Assembly: GCA_963826515.1 (NCBI GenBank)
Contig: CAWGXI010000016.1
Coordinates: forward strand, 248,001-312,000
DNA from: DATFVJ01 sp963826515
GTDB taxonomy: Bacteria; Actinomycetota; Actinomycetes; Streptosporangiales; Streptosporangiaceae
Direction of reading: 5' to 3'
Length of the DNA stretch: 64,000 nt
Shown here: positions 42,246 through 51,270 of the stretch, piece after piece
Numbering within the stretch: the stretch's first letter is position 1
Layout of the letters: each line of letters begins with the position of its first letter
The notes under the pieces: generated by a model
The model's input: only the letters and a program-made list of their open reading frames with translations
Databases searched by the model: none
Told to the model about the DNA's origin: nothing
Translations under genes and position numbers: made by a program

Positions 42246-43591
42246 CGAGTCCGCCCGATCCCTACGCGCTGTTGCGCAGCCGTGGTTACGTGGCGCTGCT
42301 AGTCCTCGCCGCGATCATCGGGGTACCGGTGTCTGCAGTGGCGTATGGCTTCCTTAAGCTGGTCGGCGTCCTTCAGACGTGGCTGTTCACCGACCTCCCC
42401 AAAGAACTGGGCTTCCATGGGAGTCCGCCCTGGTGGCCACTTCCGCTTCTTGGCGTGGCCGGCGTGCTGGTGGCGCTCGCCATCAAATACCTGCCAGGCA
42501 CCGGGGGCCACTCACCCGCCGATGGCTTCAAGGCGGGCGGCGGCGCACCCACGCCGATCGAGCTACCCGGAGTGGTGCTCGCCGCCCTGGCGACGCTGAG
42601 CCTTGGCGTGGTGCTCGGACCTGAGGCGCCGCTGATCGCGATCGGCGGCGGGCTCGGCGTGCTGGCGGTGCGCCTCGCCAAACGCGATGCGCCGCCGAGG
42701 ACGGCGGCGGTGATAGGTGGGGCGGGGAGCTTTGCCGCCATCAGCACGCTCTTCGGGTCACCCATTCTGGGAGCGTTCCTGCTGATGGAGGCAACCGGGC
42801 TGGGCGGCGCGACAATGGAGTTGGTGTTGCTGCCTGGCCTGCTCGCGGCCGGCGTCGGCTCGCTGGTTTTCATCGGCCTGAACGCCTGGACGGGGTGGGG
42901 AACGTTCTCACTGGCGATTCCCAACCTGCCCAAGTTCACCCGGCCCGATACGGCCGAATTCGGCTGGGCACTCGTCATCGGCGTGGCGGCCGCCTTCCTC
43001 GCGGTCGGCATTCACCGGCTCGCGTTGTTCCTGCGGCCTCATATAGAGCGGCGGATGGTGCTGCTCATGCCGGTCGTGGGCCTGGCCATCGCGGGACTCG
43101 CGATCGCGTTCGCGGAAGCCACAGGCAAGAGCGCATCGGAGGTACTCTTCTCCGGGCAATCGGCGGTGGGCCCGCTTATCACCAACGCCTCCAGTTACAC
43201 CGTGGGCGCACTGATACTGCTGCTCGCCTGCAAGGGGCTGGCCTACGGCGGGTCGCTCAGCAGTTTCCGCGGCGGGCCCGTGTTCCCTTCGCTATTTCTT
43301 GGCGCGGCGGGCGGGATCGCGTTGTCGCACCTGCCCGGGCTGCCGCTCGTGGCGGGTGTGGCGATGGGCATCGGGGCGATGTGCGCCGGGATGCTGAAGC
43401 TGCCGATGACCTCTGTTCTGCTGGCTACATTGCTGCTGCTTTCTGACGGACTCGCAGTCATGCCGCTCGTGATCGTCGCGGTCGTGGTGGCCTATGTGGT
43501 CTCGTCCCGGCTTGAGCCCGCCCCGGCCGCTGCCCCGGCGGCAGCTGGCGCGCCGCCTGCCGCCGGTGCTCCAGCCGAGCCTGTGCCGTAG
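42242..43591 (+). CDS. ClC-family chloride channel / H+-Cl- antiporter
   Basis: A 449-residue CLC protein. Selectivity-filter regions are GVVLGPEAPLIAIGGGLG (variant of GxEGP: E then A), FGSPILGAFLLMEATGLGG, and YGGSLSSFRGGPVFPSLFLG with AAGGIALSHLPGL. The gating Glu position of GREGP is E in GPEAP. The C-terminus is a Pro/Ala tail without CBS domains. GTG 42242 overlaps the small upstream ORF. Anion specificity and channel or exchanger mode are not deducible. Confidence 0.9.
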   Translation: MTSPPDPYALLRSRGYVALLVLAAIIGVPVSAVAYGFLKLVGVLQTWLFTDLPKELGFHGSPPWWPLPLLGVAGVLVALAIKYLPGTGGHSPADGFKAGGGAPTPIELPGVVLAALATLSLGVVLGPEAPLIAIGGGLGVLAVRLAKRDAPPRTAAVIGGAGSFAAISTLFGSPILGAFLLMEATGLGGATMELVLLPGLLAAGVGSLVFIGLNAWTGWGTFSLAIPNLPKFTRPDTAEFGWALVIGVAAAFLAVGIHRLALFLRPHIERRMVLLMPVVGLAIAGLAIAFAEATGKSASEVLFSGQSAVGPLITNASSYTVGALILLLACKGLAYGGSLSSFRGGPVFPSLFLGAAGGIALSHLPGLPLVAGVAMGIGAMCAGMLKLPMTSVLLATLLLLSDGLAVMPLVIVAVVVAYVVSSRLEPAPAAAPAAAGAPPAAGAPAEPVP

Positions 43592-43696
43592 CGGGACAGC
43601 GAGGATAGCCAACGCTGCTTGGGGGCTCACCCGCCATGGCGACGCGCGCAGGCTGCTGACCGCCGCCGAGCGGCGGCCTTTCCGTACCAGCTTGGG

Positions 43697-43905
43697 CGAT
43701 CGTCCCTGCCGAGCTGGGAAAACTCTCGGTGCCGGCCTGGGGGATCGCCCTGCCGAGCTGGGAACTTCCGGTGCCGGCCTGGGAATCGTCCCTGCCGAGC
43801 TGGGAAGACCTTCGGTGCCGGCCTGGGGGATCGCCCTGCCGAGCCGGGAACTTCCGGTGCTGGCCTGGGAATCGTCCGTACCGAGCCAGCGAGACTGTCG
43901 GTGCC
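43697..43905. repeat. About 40 bp minisatellite, five copies (region 43592-44064)
   Basis: The gap between the ClC gene and the phosphatase has no gene. It is dominated by five copies of a unit with CCTGCCGAGCTGGGAA...GGTGCCGGCCTGGG, alternating between two slightly different lengths, degenerating at the right end. There are no unique spacers, so it is not a CRISPR. Confidence 0.9.
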
Positions 43906-44064
43906 GACCCGTGGAAACTTGTCGCAGGCTCGCGACGCCGCTGGCCGTCGTGGGACGATCGGGACTTATCTAGCTAAGCGTGCCCGGGCACAAGTTCGTT
44001 CAATCAGCCGTTAAACCCATGGGGCTGGAGGTACAGGCGAACCGGGGACGCAGGAGGCAGGTGT

Positions 44065-45279
44065 TTGGCGTTGGAGCGCGGGCGCGGCGATCAATCGCCG
44101 GGGCGGCGGGATCCGTGGCCCGGCCTCTGGTACCTGCTGTGCGCGGTACCGCTCATCGCGGTGGTCGTGGCGTTCTGCGCCGGACATGCCTCGCGTCAGC
44201 CGCCGTTCCTCGAGCCACTGCTCGCGGTTCCGCCAGCGCTCGCCGGTATCGGCACAACTAAGGCCAGGCGGCCGCTGATCTATGGCGGGATCAGCCTTGC
44301 CGCCGCGGTGGCGGTTGCCACGCGCACCTTCGGCGCGACGCCGTCGCTGGCTGTCACCACCGTGATCGCCGTGGTCGCGGTGACCGCAGTCAGCGCCGTC
44401 GGCGCCGTGCTCAGTTCGCGGCGGAACCAGAAGCTAGCCGAGGTCACGACGGTGGCGGAGGTCGCGCAGCGGGCGCTGCTCCGGCCGCTGCCCAGCCGGG
44501 TGGGGCCACTGGAGCTCGGCGTCGTGTACCTGGCGGCGACGGCCGAGGCGCGGGTCGGCGGCGATCTTTACGAGGTGGCACGCACGCCGTACGGGATCCG
44601 GCTGATCATGGGCGATGTCCGCGGCAAGGGGCTCAGCGCGGTGGAAGTCGCGGCTGACGTCCTTGGCGTCTTCCGCGAAGCGGCGCACGACGTCTACACA
44701 CTCGCCGAGGTGGCCCGCAGGCTGGACGCGAGCCTCTCCCGCCGCGAGGAAACGCACGAGGAGTTCGTCACCGCGGTCTTGGTCGAGATAGATCCCGACG
44801 TCAGCGAGGCGACCCTCTACAACTGCGGTCACCCGCCGCCCATCCTGCTGACTCCCGGCGGACCCGGTGAGCAGCCGCGCCGCCAGGTGAGCATCGCCGA
44901 CGTACCGATGCCCGCGCCGCCGCTCGGCCTCATGTCGCTGGGCGACTGCTCGGGCGCCGGCCGCAAGCTGCCGTTCAACCCTGGCGACCAGTTGCTGCTT
45001 TACACCGACGGCGTTACCGAAGCGAGAGACTCGCGGCGAGAGTTCTACCCGCTCGCGCAGCGGCTGGTGGCGCTGACGACCGCCGCAGGTGACGATGAGC
45101 CGCCCGATCTCCTCGAACGGCTGCGCGACGACGTGTTGCGTCATGTCGGTGCACCGCTCGACGATGACGCTGCCTTCCTGCTCGTGCGCGCGGTGGGCAC
45201 GCCCGCGTCGATCACGCACGCGAGCCCGGCGGGCGGGGATTCGCTCGCACGTGCCGCCGCGCCGCCGCTGCAAAACTGA
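44065..45279 (+). CDS. Membrane-anchored PP2C/SpoIIE phosphatase (RsbU-like)
   Basis: A 404-residue protein. Three hydrophobic segments (GLWYLLCAVPLIAVVVAF, EPLLAVPPALAGI, VTTVIAVVAVTAVSAVGAVL) precede a cytoplasmic PP2C-type phosphatase domain (about 140-380): YLAATAEARVGGDLYEVART and IMGDVRGKGLSAVEVAADVL with metal-binding Asp, FVTAVLVEIDP, ATLYNCGHPPPILLTPGG, LLLYTDGVTEARDSRREFYP and DDAAFLLVRA. TTG 44065 follows AGGAGGCAG. Expected to dephosphorylate an anti-anti-sigma factor in a partner-switching pathway; the partner is not in this window. Confidence 0.92.
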   Translation: MALERGRGDQSPGRRDPWPGLWYLLCAVPLIAVVVAFCAGHASRQPPFLEPLLAVPPALAGIGTTKARRPLIYGGISLAAAVAVATRTFGATPSLAVTTVIAVVAVTAVSAVGAVLSSRRNQKLAEVTTVAEVAQRALLRPLPSRVGPLELGVVYLAATAEARVGGDLYEVARTPYGIRLIMGDVRGKGLSAVEVAADVLGVFREAAHDVYTLAEVARRLDASLSRREETHEEFVTAVLVEIDPDVSEATLYNCGHPPPILLTPGGPGEQPRRQVSIADVPMPAPPLGLMSLGDCSGAGRKLPFNPGDQLLLYTDGVTEARDSRREFYPLAQRLVALTTAAGDDEPPDLLERLRDDVLRHVGAPLDDDAAFLLVRAVGTPASITHASPAGGDSLARAAAPPLQN

Positions 45280-45357
45280 CACGGAGGGCGGAAGCTGGCA
45301 CACGAGACGCCAGCACGCGAGCGGCGTTCGGCGTGATCGCCGGTCGCGGCCGGTCTG

Positions 45358-46734
45358 TCAGCCGCCGATCCAGACGGTCTTGATATTGCAGAACTCCCTT
45401 ATTCCGTGCGCGGAAAGCTCTCGCCCGTAGCCAGAGTTCTTGATACCGCCGAACGGCAACTCTGAGTATGACGTGGTCATGCCGTTGATGAACACCGCGC
45501 CAGCTTCAAGGTCGCGGATGAAACGCTCCCTCTCGCCCGGATCCGTGGTCCAGGCGTTCGAGCCGAGCCCGAACGTCGTGGCATTGGCCAGGTCGATCGC
45601 GGCGGCTATGTCCGGCACCCGGAAAAGCGCCGCAACCGGGCCGAACACCTCCTCGGCATACATGCGCATCTGCGGCGTCAGGCCGGCGATGACGGTCGGC
45701 GGGTAGAACCATCCGGGTCCATCCATCTTGTTGCCGCCGCACAGCACCTCCGCGCCCTTACTGACCGCGTCGTCCACGAGTTCGGCGACATCTTCGCGGC
45801 CCTGTTTCGTGGCGAGCGGCCCGACATCGGTGCCCGGGTCCGTCGGGTCACCGGTGGACAGGTGCCGCATCCGCGTGACGAACCGCTCGGCGAAGGCGTC
45901 GTAGGCGGCGTCATGGATGATGAAACGTTTCGCGGCGATGCACGATTGCCCGTTGTTCTGCACTCGCGCGGTGACCGCGACTTCGGCGGCCCGGTTCAGA
46001 TCGGCGGACGGCATGACCACATAAGGGTCGCTGCCACCAAGCTCGAGCACGACCTTCTTGATCTCGCCGCCGGCGACCCGCGCGACGGAGCGGCCAGCAG
46101 GCTCACTGCCCGTCAGCGTCGCGGCCGCGACGCGAGGATCCCTCAGCACTCCGTCGACCGCGCCCGACCCGATCAGCAACGTCTGGAAGCAGCCATCGGC
46201 GAAGCCGCCGCGCCGCAGCACGTCCTCAAGGTAGAGCGCGGTCTGCGGCACGTTCGACGCGTGCTTCAGCAGCCCGACGTTCCCTGCCATCAAGGCGGGC
46301 GCAGCGAATCTCACCACCTGCCAGAGCGGGAAGTTCCATGGCATCACCGCGAGCACGACGCCAAGAGGCTGATAGCGCGCGTAGGCGCGGCGGGCACCCA
46401 CGGCCTGTGCGTCAGCCGGCTCGTCGGCGAGGAATGCCTCCGCGTGCTCAGCATAGAACCGCATCGCCTTGGCACACTTGGCGGCCTCGGCCCTGGCCTG
46501 CGCCAGCGGCTTTCCCATCTCGGTAGTCATCAGCTTGCCCACGTCGTCGAGTTCGGCGTCGAGCAGGTCCGCGCTCTTCCGCAGCCAGCGGGCACGGTCG
46601 GCGAACGAGGTCAGCCGATGATTCAGGAAGGTTTCGCGGGCGAGCGCGATCCGGGCATCGACCTCGGCGTGGTCGAGTTCCTTGAATTCCTGCAGTGTCT
46701 CACCTGTCACTGGACTGACTGTCGCGATCGGCAT
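45358..46734 (-). CDS. gabD: NADP-dependent succinate-semialdehyde dehydrogenase
   Basis: Aldehyde dehydrogenase of 458 residues, closest in pattern to actinobacterial GabD1-type SSADH (M. tuberculosis Rv0234c). Motifs are GVVLAVMPWNFPLWQVVRFA, the NAD(P) loop TLTGSEPAGRSVARVAGG, catalytic Glu in KKVVLELGGSDPYVV, catalytic Cys in NNGQSCIAAKRFI, EEVFGPVAALFRV and SELPFGGIKNSGYGREL. ATG 46734 has GGAGGT upstream and gives the family N-terminus PIATVSPVTGETL. It converts succinic semialdehyde to succinate, feeding the TCA/GABA shunt. Single gene. Confidence 0.93.
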   Translation of the reverse strand: MPIATVSPVTGETLQEFKELDHAEVDARIALARETFLNHRLTSFADRARWLRKSADLLDAELDDVGKLMTTEMGKPLAQARAEAAKCAKAMRFYAEHAEAFLADEPADAQAVGARRAYARYQPLGVVLAVMPWNFPLWQVVRFAAPALMAGNVGLLKHASNVPQTALYLEDVLRRGGFADGCFQTLLIGSGAVDGVLRDPRVAAATLTGSEPAGRSVARVAGGEIKKVVLELGGSDPYVVMPSADLNRAAEVAVTARVQNNGQSCIAAKRFIIHDAAYDAFAERFVTRMRHLSTGDPTDPGTDVGPLATKQGREDVAELVDDAVSKGAEVLCGGNKMDGPGWFYPPTVIAGLTPQMRMYAEEVFGPVAALFRVPDIAAAIDLANATTFGLGSNAWTTDPGERERFIRDLEAGAVFINGMTTSYSELPFGGIKNSGYGRELSAHGIREFCNIKTVWIGG

Positions 46735-46853
46735 GCAAGACCTCCATTCTGCGGCAGACCATATACCTGCCCGGGGCATGCCCGGTCGATCTGCACGTCA
46801 CCTATCCATTTGACCAGGGCCGCCATAGCTGGCCCTGGCCGGCCTCGCCGACG

Positions 46854-47840
46854 TCATACCCGCGCGGCCGTGACGCGTGCGAGCATGTCGCGAAGCGCGC
46901 GGGCGGTGCCGAGCGAGGTATCAACGGCAAGCATCCGCGGCTCCTCCTCGCCCTTGAGGGCGGCGTTGATGTGCCGGATCGCCGCCGTGTATGAGGGTTC
47001 GCCGCCGGCCGCCTGACGGGTGCCTGCCCGGGCTCCGCGAGCGAAAACCTCATAGGTGTCCGCGGGGCCCGGATGGAACGGGTTGGTGAGATGGATCTGC
47101 CCCTCCGTCCCTTGCAGCCGGGTGAAGGTGTCATGGACACGGCGGAACCCGCAGGAGAGCATGAGCCTGCGACCGCCAGGGAAATCGAGGATGCCCCACG
47201 CCTCCACGTCCACGCCGCCGCCGCCCCACTCGGCATCGGCGAGGACCGCGGTGTGATCGGCCCGGAACAGCTCGCGGGCAAGGCGCACGAGGTAGCAGCC
47301 GGCGTGGAGGATCGCCCCGCCCTCGAGATTTCGCGACATCCTGATGTTGCGCGGCTGGCTCACATCGAAGTGGAAGTTCGAGTTGATCTCCCGCAACTCC
47401 CCGATGACGCCGCTGGCGAGGATGGCCCGGATGCGTTCGAACTGCGCCTGGAAGGGGAAAACGAAGGCTTCCCAGAGCGACGTGCCCGTCTGCCTGGCGA
47501 CTTCGAGCACGCGGTCGGTCTCTGCCAGCGAGCCACACAGCGGCTTCTCGCACAGGACCGGCTTGCCTTCGCGCAGCGCACGGATGGTCCACGGCGCATG
47601 CAGGGAATTAGGCAGTGCGATATAGAGCGCGTCGACGCCAGGATCTTCGATAAGAACCTGGTAGCCCGCTACCGCTCTTTCGATCCCATTGTCGCTCGCG
47701 TACCGCTCCGCCCGGCCCAGGTCGCGGCCCGCGACAGCGACCACGCCGCCACCCGCGGCCCGCAGCCCGGGAAGAAAGGCGGCATGCGCGCCCTCCGCCG
47801 TGCCGACGATTCCCCAGCGCACCTGCCCGGCTGTGGCCAC
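46854..47840 (-). CDS. Gfo/Idh/MocA-family oxidoreductase
   Basis: A 328-residue NAD(P)-dependent sugar or inositol dehydrogenase type enzyme. The Rossmann start is VRWGIVGTAEGAHAAFLPG, DALYIALPNSLHAPW lies at the dinucleotide site, and the catalytic KP motif is GKPVLCEKPLCGSLAETD. The C-terminal domain has GGAILHAGCYLVRLARELF. GTG 47840 was chosen because the Rossmann strand starts 8 residues later; 41 codons upstream are open but Cys/Arg-rich and unlike the family. Substrate unknown. Confidence 0.9.
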   Translation of the reverse strand: MATAGQVRWGIVGTAEGAHAAFLPGLRAAGGGVVAVAGRDLGRAERYASDNGIERAVAGYQVLIEDPGVDALYIALPNSLHAPWTIRALREGKPVLCEKPLCGSLAETDRVLEVARQTGTSLWEAFVFPFQAQFERIRAILASGVIGELREINSNFHFDVSQPRNIRMSRNLEGGAILHAGCYLVRLARELFRADHTAVLADAEWGGGGVDVEAWGILDFPGGRRLMLSCGFRRVHDTFTRLQGTEGQIHLTNPFHPGPADTYEVFARGARAGTRQAAGGEPSYTAAIRHINAALKGEEEPRMLAVDTSLGTARALRDMLARVTAARV

Positions 47841-48040
47841 CTTCGTCAGCCTACTGCCGGTACCAGCCGGGCAGCGCCGGCAGGACGCCGCCGTCGACTC
47901 CCCGGTCCGCCGGCAAAGCCGGTAAGCGCCCGCCCGTTTGGCTGGGCCATTGGCTGACCACATTAGGCGGTGCTGGCGAATCGCCGGCTGGAAAGGCGGC
48001 TGCGGCCAGGGCCGGACCGCAAGGCACCGAAGAGCCTGGA

Positions 48041-48139
48041 GCAGACGGTGCAGACGGTGCAGACGGTGCAGACGGTGCAGACGGTGCAGACGGTGCAGAC
48101 GGTGCAGACAATGTAAACGATGCAGACGGTGCAGACGGG
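48041..48139. repeat. 9 bp tandem repeat, eleven units
   Basis: Eleven units of GCAGACGGT, most perfect, with three divergent copies before the last two. On the minus strand it adds Cys-Thr-Val repeats to the truncated MetE-like frame. Confidence 0.92.
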
Positions 48140-48480
48140 ACGGGATCGAGTGGCCGAGCTGTTCAGCAGTGCGGGAGTGGCGCTCGTGACGATCTTCGAC
48201 GACCAGGGGCGGTCGATCCGGACGCGGGTGTTGCCCGCGGCGTTGCGGAAATGCACCTTGATGTACTGCTGCGCCGGGCTGATCCCGCCAAGCTGGTAAA
48301 TGAAGTCCATATGCCAGGAGGCGCGGCGGAACTCGCCGTCGGTAGCCGATTGCAGTCCGGCCTGCTCCTGCATCCGGACCACTTCGCGGATTGCCTCATC
48401 CTCGACGGCACGCAGGTCCTCCGGCTTCAAGCGTCCGGCGGCGGATTCCTCCCGCGCGCGCAGCAGCTTGCGGGGGCGGG
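48140..48480 (-). pseudogene. MetE-like methyltransferase N-terminal fragment
   Basis: A roughly 110-residue piece similar to the start of cobalamin-independent methionine synthase family proteins (UROD/MetE-like, YxjG type). LARPRKLLRAREESAAGRLK, then LRAVEDEAIREVVRMQEQAG, LQSATDGEFRRASWHMDFIY and VHFRNAAGNTRVRI. The initial HAGSLPR motif is missing, the frame is blocked by a TGA upstream, and the catalytic zinc-binding domain (over 250 residues) is absent. Instead the frame runs into the 9 bp repeat. Clearly a remnant. Confidence 0.72.
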
Positions 48481-48570
48481 CTAGCGTCCACGACGCTCAC
48501 GGTTCCTGAGCAGTATCAGCACCAGCACCATGATGATCAGCAGCACGCCCGCTATCACATAGTCGATCAT
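48481..48570 (-). CDS. Single-span mini membrane protein (29 residues)
   Basis: MIDYVIAGVLLIIMVLVLIL followed by LRNRERRGR: one helix and a positive tail. ATG 48570 has GGAGAGGCAGG upstream. KdpF-like in size, but no kdp genes are adjacent. Real expression is uncertain. Confidence 0.4.
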   Translation of the reverse strand: MIDYVIAGVLLIIMVLVLILLRNRERRGR

Positions 48571-48966
48571 CCGCCTGCCTCTCCACGATCCTGAGCGTAC
48601 CTTTTGGTCCGCGTGACGATGACCTCCGGCACCCGATGGTCCATCAAGAGAATCTTGCCGCTGCTTGCCGCTGTGATGCTCTGAACTGCGGGAATGCCGT
48701 GCCGGGGCGTGGACTGCAAACGTCCCCCATCCGCCCCCTTTTCAGCTGTGAATTTAGCTGTGCGCCAGACGCGGACGTACCCGCCCCACATTGAGGTCTG
48801 ACTTGCAGCGCCTGTGGTACGGCTAAAAGCGCGTCTGCGATCATCGCTGCCGGCCCCGGCCCAGCCCCGGCCCGGACTTTACCAATGCCACCGGGTCACC
48901 TTTACGGCGCGCTCAGCGTTCGTTGTGAGCCCGCCCGGGGGCAGTTCTGGATCTTGGTCTGATGGC
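48571..48966. other. Intergenic region
   Basis: Two overlapping minus-strand open frames here have no recognisable motif. No repeat or hairpin stands out. Confidence 0.35.
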
Positions 48967-49104
48967 GTGACGACGGCGGCCGTCGTCCTTGGCGCCGCGG
49001 TCGTGGCCACGCTAGTGCTGATAGCCGGCACGGCAACCTGGGCTCCGAACAAGGACCGCCGGAAGGCTGCCCGAAAAGTGCTGCACATTCTTTGGCGACG
49101 GTGA
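48967..49104 (+). CDS. Small membrane protein (45 residues)
   Basis: GTG 48967: TTAAVVLGAAVVATLVLIAG forms one helix, followed by a basic tail (PNKDRRKAARKVLHILWRR). The ribosome site is poor; the hydropathy pattern supports a small anchored peptide of unknown role. Confidence 0.4.
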   Translation: MTTAAVVLGAAVVATLVLIAGTATWAPNKDRRKAARKVLHILWRR

Positions 49105-49150
49105 CTAGACGACCCCGCTGAGGGGCAGGCTGGCCCGGCGCGCCAGCCGG

Positions 49151-49393
49151 CTACATGCCGCTTGCCCTGACCACGAGAGCCGGATAAAGGAGCGGCTGAA
49201 CAAGGAGATCCACAGGCGGACCGACGTGGTCGGCATCTTCCCCGGCCGTGACGCCATCATCCGCCTCGTCGGCGCGGTGCTCGCCGAGCAGAACGATGAA
49301 TGGACCGAGGCCCGCCGGTATATGGGGGCCCGGAAATCCTCGCCGCCTGCCAGAGAAACGGAAAGCAACCCGAAATTAATGATACCAGCGTGA
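49151..49393 (+). pseudogene. IS256/Mutator-type transposase C-terminal remnant
   Basis: About 75 residues matching only the C-terminus of IS256-family transposases: IKERLNKEIHRRTDVVGIFP, GRDAIIRLVGAVLAEQND and EWTEARRYMG, then an unrelated tail to TGA 49391. In intact transposases this follows the catalytic DDE core (about 300 residues), which is missing. No terminal inverted repeats were identified. It marks an old insertion. Confidence 0.8.
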
Positions 49394-49481
49394 CAATCGA
49401 GGCCATTGGTGCTTAAATAGAAATAGATCTCGAGGTGGTGATCCCATTCACCATCTCCCTGGGCGCGGCCGAGGAGGGGGA

Positions 49482-50057
49482 ATGAGCGCAACACGCTCGC
49501 GGGCAGGACGTGTGACGCATTGGCTCGCCGCTGCGCTCGCCACGGCCGCTCTCGTGGGATTCGGCGGCGCGGAGAGCGTGAGCAGCCGAAAGCCGACCGT
49601 GTCACCATCGCCGCCGCAAGCCGGGCTTTGCCAGGCCATTGGCCTCCTCGACGGCCTGGCCGTCGACCGGACGAACACGCTGCAGGACAAGCGCATCCGC
49701 TATCGCTTTGCCCGCGCCGTGACAGTCAGTGAGCCGGGCCAAGCCGAGATCGTGGCCCGGGCCTTGTGCACCCTTCCCCGCCTTCCTGCGGGGCCCTTTG
49801 CCTGCCCAGCCGATACGGGCACGGTTTACCTCTTGCGTTTCTCCACCCGCGGGCGGCGGTTCCCCACCGTGACAGCGGAGGCGACCGGCTGTGAGATCGT
49901 CCATGGCCTCGGCGCCGCGCGCTGGACGCCGACAACGCCCGGGTTCTGGTACACGCTCGGCAAGGTGATGGGGATCCACGATCCGGGGCGCACCACCTTC
50001 GCTGGCACGGTGCCACCGAACTCACCGCCAGCGGGCTCACCGTTGCCAGCAAATTGA
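49482..50057 (+). CDS. Secreted actinobacterial protein of unknown function
   Basis: A 191-residue protein with an N-terminal signal (RVTHWLAAALATAALVGFGG). The mature part has four Cys, LLRFSTRGRRFPTVTAEATG with CEIVHGLGAARW, resembling a conserved exported actinobacterial family. The C-terminus is Pro/Ser-rich. ATG 49482 follows GGAGGGGGA. Confidence 0.65.
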   Translation: MSATRSRAGRVTHWLAAALATAALVGFGGAESVSSRKPTVSPSPPQAGLCQAIGLLDGLAVDRTNTLQDKRIRYRFARAVTVSEPGQAEIVARALCTLPRLPAGPFACPADTGTVYLLRFSTRGRRFPTVTAEATGCEIVHGLGAARWTPTTPGFWYTLGKVMGIHDPGRTTFAGTVPPNSPPAGSPLPAN

Positions 50058-50131
50058 CCACTGCCAGCCCACCGCCACATGTAAAGCCGCCGGGCCCGGA
50101 CCGGCTGATCGCCGTGCCGCCCCCCGATCCC

Positions 50132-50791
50132 CTACGTGCAATGCCCGCGAGAGACAGCGATGGCGGTGCCGAGAATATGGGTCGCGGCAGGCCCGCGCAC
50201 TGGCGCCTGGGGGTAGGAGAACCTGTCCACGGTCCGGATGGCGAACCCGGCGTTCTCGATGGCGGCAGCGGTGTCGCGGCCGGTGTGACAGCCGCCGCAC
50301 AGCGGCGGCCACACGGTCGCGTCCAGCACGCGCTGCAGGCGGCGCATGCTGGCCGATGGCGCCTGGACATGTTCGAAGAAGCGCAACTGGCCACACGGCC
50401 GCAGCACCCGGTGCATCTCCGCGAGCGCTGCGTACTGGCTGGATACCGAACACAGCATCAGGCAGGCGACCGCAGCGTCAAAGCTCGCCGAGCTCGCAGG
50501 GAGGTGCTCGGCGAGACCGTCGACCACGTCCACGGGTATCGGCGCCGCGGCCGCGGCGCCGCGGGCAAGGTCACGCAGGCGGGCTTCGGGTTCCACCGCG
50601 AGGACGCGGGTGACCTCCCGCGGGTAGTGCGGGAAGTTCAAGCCATTGCCGGCCCCGACCTCGATCACCTCGCCGGTGAGCCCGGCCAGCAGCCGGGCCC
50701 GGTGCTGCGCCGTTCCCGCGCGATCGAGTCTCGGGCTCGCCCAGGCATAGAACCTCGCGAACCGAGGACGCCCCCGGCGTGAGCTGGCCAT
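50132..50791 (-). CDS. Class I SAM-dependent methyltransferase
   Basis: A 219-residue methyltransferase of the Methyltransf_11/UbiE-like type. Motif I is GEVIEVGAGNGLNFPHYP, the acidic post-I loop RVLAVEPEARLRDLA, motif II/III SFDAAVACLMLCSVSSQYAA and LRPCGQLRFFEHV. A CxxxC-like pair (PPLCGGCHTG) is typical of this actinobacterial subgroup. Substrate unknown. Confidence 0.9.
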   Translation of the reverse strand: MASSRRGRPRFARFYAWASPRLDRAGTAQHRARLLAGLTGEVIEVGAGNGLNFPHYPREVTRVLAVEPEARLRDLARGAAAAAPIPVDVVDGLAEHLPASSASFDAAVACLMLCSVSSQYAALAEMHRVLRPCGQLRFFEHVQAPSASMRRLQRVLDATVWPPLCGGCHTGRDTAAAIENAGFAIRTVDRFSYPQAPVRGPAATHILGTAIAVSRGHCT

Positions 50792-50865
50792 CTGAGCTCC
50801 TTCGGCTCCCGTCCCCCGGTCCTGATCGGTACCAGTTTCTTACGGCGCCAGCGGAGGGCAACCCC

Positions 50866-51270
50866 ATGGAGGCCGCACACTCCGGAGGCCCTGGTGCCGG
50901 GCGGCTCCGGGCCCGGTCCGGTGGAACGGCGAGGACGCTGCGGCTTCGGCTCGGGCGGGCACGGCGCTACTCGCAGATCACCCGGATCGCCATCCGGCAC
51001 GGCACGGCCGCGGTAGCCGCCGCCGTGGTCAGCGGCGCGACCCGCCCGCGGACCGGGCGCGTCCGTCGTCATCCCCGCCGTCCGCGGGAAGTGCTGCACC
51101 CGGCAGGTGCTCGTGACCGGGTGGCTGGACGGCGCGGTTCGGCCTCGGGATCCCGCCCGGGGTAGCCGCGGTCTTCCGCGCCATCGCCACGCTTGAGGGC
51201 GCGCTCAGCCAGCTCGCCCCGCAGCAGTGGATGCCGCATCCGCGGCAGCCGTTATGGATCATTCGCGATG
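50866..51270 (+). pseudogene. UbiB/ABC1-kinase remnant
   Basis: Three disconnected pieces of an AarF/UbiB protein in different frames: an N-terminal LRLRLGRARRYSQITRIAIR (about 50938-50998), a central VVIPAVRGK...RQVLVTGWLDG (51065-51133) and a C-terminal FGLGIPPGVAAVFRAIATLE, GALSQLAP (51138-51222). The kinase core between them is lost. It overlaps the 3' end of the GH13 gene on the other strand. Confidence 0.6.

Noticed and set aside
43697..43905. CRISPR-like repeat array
   Set aside because: Copies are contiguous with no unique spacers and no cas genes are near; it is a minisatellite.
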